Below are positions 61,994 through 64,000 of a stretch of 64,000 nucleotides of DNA, piece after piece. Origin of the DNA: Mesorhizobium shangrilense (lineage in GTDB: Bacteria; Pseudomonadota; Alphaproteobacteria; Rhizobiales; Rhizobiaceae); assembly GCF_028826155.1 (NCBI RefSeq), contig NZ_JAQGPN010000004.1, positions 62,001-126,000 of the forward strand, in the 5' to 3' direction. The notes under the pieces were generated by a model. The model ran no database searches and had not been told where the DNA came from. It saw only the letters and a program-made list of their open reading frames with translations. A program made the position numbers and the translations under genes. Each line of letters opens with the position of its first letter. Within the stretch, counting starts at the first letter, position 1.

Positions 61994-63040
61994 ATGAGTG
62001 GCGGAATCCTAGACAATAGCGAAGTTCTCCTTGTCGCCTCGCGCGGCGCGGCCGAAGAGCATGGCCTCTGGCTGTGGACCGAAGGCGAAGGTGGTTGGAC
62101 CGGTCGGCAGATCGACACTGTCCGCCAATTGTCTTCGCTTACCGCGCATCCCAAACTGCCTGTGGTTTACGGCACGGCAGGCGTCGAAGAGGGCTGGCTC
62201 TACTCCTGGCACATCGATGCGAAGCGAGAAGAACGCCTCTCGGCGACACTCAGCATGGGCGTTGAGCCCTGCGATCTGACTGTGGATCCGAGCGGCCGCC
62301 TGCTTATTGCGACCAACTACACAACCAGCACACTGGCTCTCCAGCCGCTCGGTCCCGACGGGGCATTCGATGGCCCACTGTCCCTTTTCAGACTGTCTGG
62401 CAGCGGGCCAGAGGTTGCCCGACAAGACGATGCGCATCCGCACCAGGCCTTCTTCAGGGACGAGACACTCATCGTCATCGACTTGGGCGCAGACTGTGTA
62501 CGCGAATTCAGGCTGGACTTCTCCAAGACAGGCGCGGAGGTTCTCATCGAAATCCGGACAACGCCCGTCCCGCCGAGCACAGGTCCGCGACATGGCGTCA
62601 TTCTCGATGACGGACGTCTGGCCGTGAGCGGTGAACTGGGTGAAAATCTCATCACCGGACACCTTGGTGGATCGGCCGCGGACTGGGCGAATATCCGCAG
62701 TACGCTCTGCACCGGTCCTGCCAAAACGCGCTGGGAGCGCAATTATCCGGGCGACATCCGCCGCAGCGGCGATGGCCGGTATGTTTATTTCGCCAACCGC
62801 TCCTACGATACACTCGCCACGTTCGATGTCACCGAGGCAGAGCCGAAGCTCATTGCCGAACTCGATACGACTGTTCATTGGCCGCAGCACATCGTCGTGC
62901 GGCGCGATTGCCTGATGGTTGCTGGCTGGGATTCCTCCCGCGTTGTCACGTTGCGGCTCAGTGATGGCATACCCCAGCGGGTCGTACCGATTTTCGACTG
63001 CGCGGGCGCCGGCTGGTTGCATATTCACCAGATCCCCTGA
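61994..63040 (+). CDS. Lactonase-type seven-bladed propeller protein
   Basis: The 348-residue protein has the 6-phosphogluconolactonase (Pgl)/YkgB-type pattern: TAHPKLPVVYG in blade 2, VDPSGRLLIATNYTTSTL, HPHQAFF with the metal-site-like DDAHPHQ, and GDGRYVYFANRSYDTL in later blades. It lacks a signal peptide. A sugar lactone made by the Gfo/Idh oxidoreductase would be its natural substrate (inference). It begins 4 bases after the PLP enzyme stop. Confidence 0.8.
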   Translation: MSGGILDNSEVLLVASRGAAEEHGLWLWTEGEGGWTGRQIDTVRQLSSLTAHPKLPVVYGTAGVEEGWLYSWHIDAKREERLSATLSMGVEPCDLTVDPSGRLLIATNYTTSTLALQPLGPDGAFDGPLSLFRLSGSGPEVARQDDAHPHQAFFRDETLIVIDLGADCVREFRLDFSKTGAEVLIEIRTTPVPPSTGPRHGVILDDGRLAVSGELGENLITGHLGGSAADWANIRSTLCTGPAKTRWERNYPGDIRRSGDGRYVYFANRSYDTLATFDVTEAEPKLIAELDTTVHWPQHIVVRRDCLMVAGWDSSRVVTLRLSDGIPQRVVPIFDCAGAGWLHIHQIP

Positions 63041-63119
63041 CGCCAAGGCTCGCCAAGCGGGCAAGTACTACGCTAGGGCAATATGCAGATCGACACGAGT
63101 AAAGGGACGACTCGACCAA

Positions 63120-63998
63120 GTGACATCAGAACAGGGCAAGATCAGCACTAAAACGAATACCAATGCGGCGGCTAGAACGCGCAGAGGAAGTACAGGGGCG
63201 TCTTACTCTGTTCCCGCCTTGGAGAAGGCGCTCGATGTCCTGGAGATGATGTCGGACCTTTCCCAGCCCGTGACCCCGAGCCAGATTGCCCAGCAGCTTG
63301 GTCGGTCGCTGCAGGAAGTCTATCGCATCGTACTCGTGCTGGAGGCGAGGGGCTATATCGTGCGCCCGCCCGGCACGGAGGCCCTCGTGCTGTCGACACA
63401 GCTCTACGGCTTGGCAACGCGCTTTCCACCATTCCGTCGGGTTGTCGACGTTGCCCAGCCGATTATCAACAGCTTGGCCGTCAGCACCGGTGAGGCTGTC
63501 CATCTTGCCGTCCTCGATGGGCTTCGCATGTGCATCATGGCGCAAGTCGATAGCCCCCAGGCCATCGGTGTTCGGCTGCGCGTTGGGGCCCACAGCTCTG
63601 CAGTTTTGGGCTCTTCGGGCAGAACCCTCGTGGCGTTCCAGGCCGAAAACGTCCGTGAATGGTATCTGGATCAGGCGAAATCCCAGCTCAAGGAAGATGA
63701 GCTCACCTATCTTCACGCGCGGATCGAGACCATACTCGCCAACGGCTACGAGTTGGTTGAAGGACGCCTGTTGCCTGGCGTCGTCGACATCAGCTTCCCA
63801 ATCTTGGATAGCAATGACACAGCCCTGGCGGCAGTGACCGTTCCGTATCTCAGCAGTTACGGAACGCCCAGGCCACTGGCGGAAGTGGTCGGCATGCTCC
63901 ACGAAGCTGCGGACACAATCTGCATGGCCATGGGGGGCAAGCTCGCCCCACTCAGGAAGCCGATCCCGGCCCCCGGTCCTCGCTTGGACCCACAGTGA
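63120..63998 (+). CDS. IclR-family regulator of the D-amino-acid operon
   Basis: I chose a GTG at 63120, giving 292 residues after a low-complexity 25-residue start. The winged helix (LEKALDVLEMMSDLSQPVTP and QIAQQLGRSLQEVYRIVLVL, about residues 37-80) and IclR effector domain (PIINSLAVSTGEAVHLAVL and VEGRLLPGVVDISFPILD) are intact. The stop at 63998 lies just inside the window. It is the last gene of the operon and may bind the palindrome at 52681 in autoregulation. The start codon is the least certain part. Confidence 0.83.
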   Translation: MTSEQGKISTKTNTNAAARTRRGSTGASYSVPALEKALDVLEMMSDLSQPVTPSQIAQQLGRSLQEVYRIVLVLEARGYIVRPPGTEALVLSTQLYGLATRFPPFRRVVDVAQPIINSLAVSTGEAVHLAVLDGLRMCIMAQVDSPQAIGVRLRVGAHSSAVLGSSGRTLVAFQAENVREWYLDQAKSQLKEDELTYLHARIETILANGYELVEGRLLPGVVDISFPILDSNDTALAAVTVPYLSSYGTPRPLAEVVGMLHEAADTICMAMGGKLAPLRKPIPAPGPRLDPQ

Positions 63999-64000
63999 GT

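Overview
The window looks like a chromosomal or megaplasmid stretch of a high-GC alphaproteobacterium, most likely of the Hyphomicrobiales (rhizobia, Chelativorans, Devosia and relatives). The reasons are the GC-rich codon use, the density of ABC and tripartite tricarboxylate (TTT) importers each with its own regulator, and a decayed integrase of a type common in that order. I see no rRNA, tRNA, CRISPR array or intact mobile element. At least six genes are remnants or carry frameshifts, so this reads as an accessory region assembled from catabolic cassettes, with decay at the joints.

Layout. 1-390: edge of a Ser/Gly/Lys-rich small gene and the tail of a broken adenylate-cyclase-like regulator. 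0.5-7.3 kb: Nac-like LysR gene divergent from aldehyde dehydrogenase plus an Fe3+/aminoethylphosphonate-type ABC importer. 7.3-22.7 kb: a tricarballylate-like locus. A minus-strand operon (TctC, MmgE/PrpD, an SDR without its catalytic residues) faces a plus-strand operon (NIPSNAP, 3-hydroxyisobutyrate-dehydrogenase-like, amidohydrolase). These are followed by IclR, a fused TctA-TctB, a ThDP enzyme, an AbrB-type membrane protein, GntR and TcuAB. Three promoters share one motif. 22.9-23.7 kb: LysR pseudogene. 24.3-32.6 kb: a second TTT locus (PrpD, PrpF, flavoprotein, TctB, TctA, TctC) convergent with a TrmB-type regulator.

32.6-37.3 kb: integrase remnant, then a beta-propeller gene and a winged-helix/TPR-like regulator divergent from a small membrane protein and a DUF899 thioredoxin-like protein. 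37.3-42.9 kb: polyamine-type ABC importer with an isochorismatase-family hydrolase and a divergent XRE regulator. 43.2-50.4 kb: two minus-strand operons flanking a LysR gene. One holds an NMT1/THI5-type importer and a deaminase; the other holds MtnA-like, MtnP/MTIP-like and class II aldolase genes, that is, a DHAP-shunt-like route for 5-deoxynucleosides. Nearly the same 37-bp element lies upstream of both operons at nearly the same distance, so they probably form one regulon.

50.4-53.5 kb: a zone of decay with an IclR remnant, an unidentified remnant and two divergent SDR genes, each interrupted by frameshifts. 53.5-64.0 kb: a long plus-strand operon with a Ugp/Mal-type ABC importer, RidA, a Gfo/Idh/MocA oxidoreductase, an N-acyl-D-amino-acid deacylase-like amidohydrolase, a D-threonine aldolase/D-serine dehydratase-like PLP enzyme, a lactonase-type propeller and an IclR regulator. 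It plausibly imports and breaks down an N-acylated D-amino-acid-containing compound.

All functions are read from sequence motifs and remembered family features. No database search was run.
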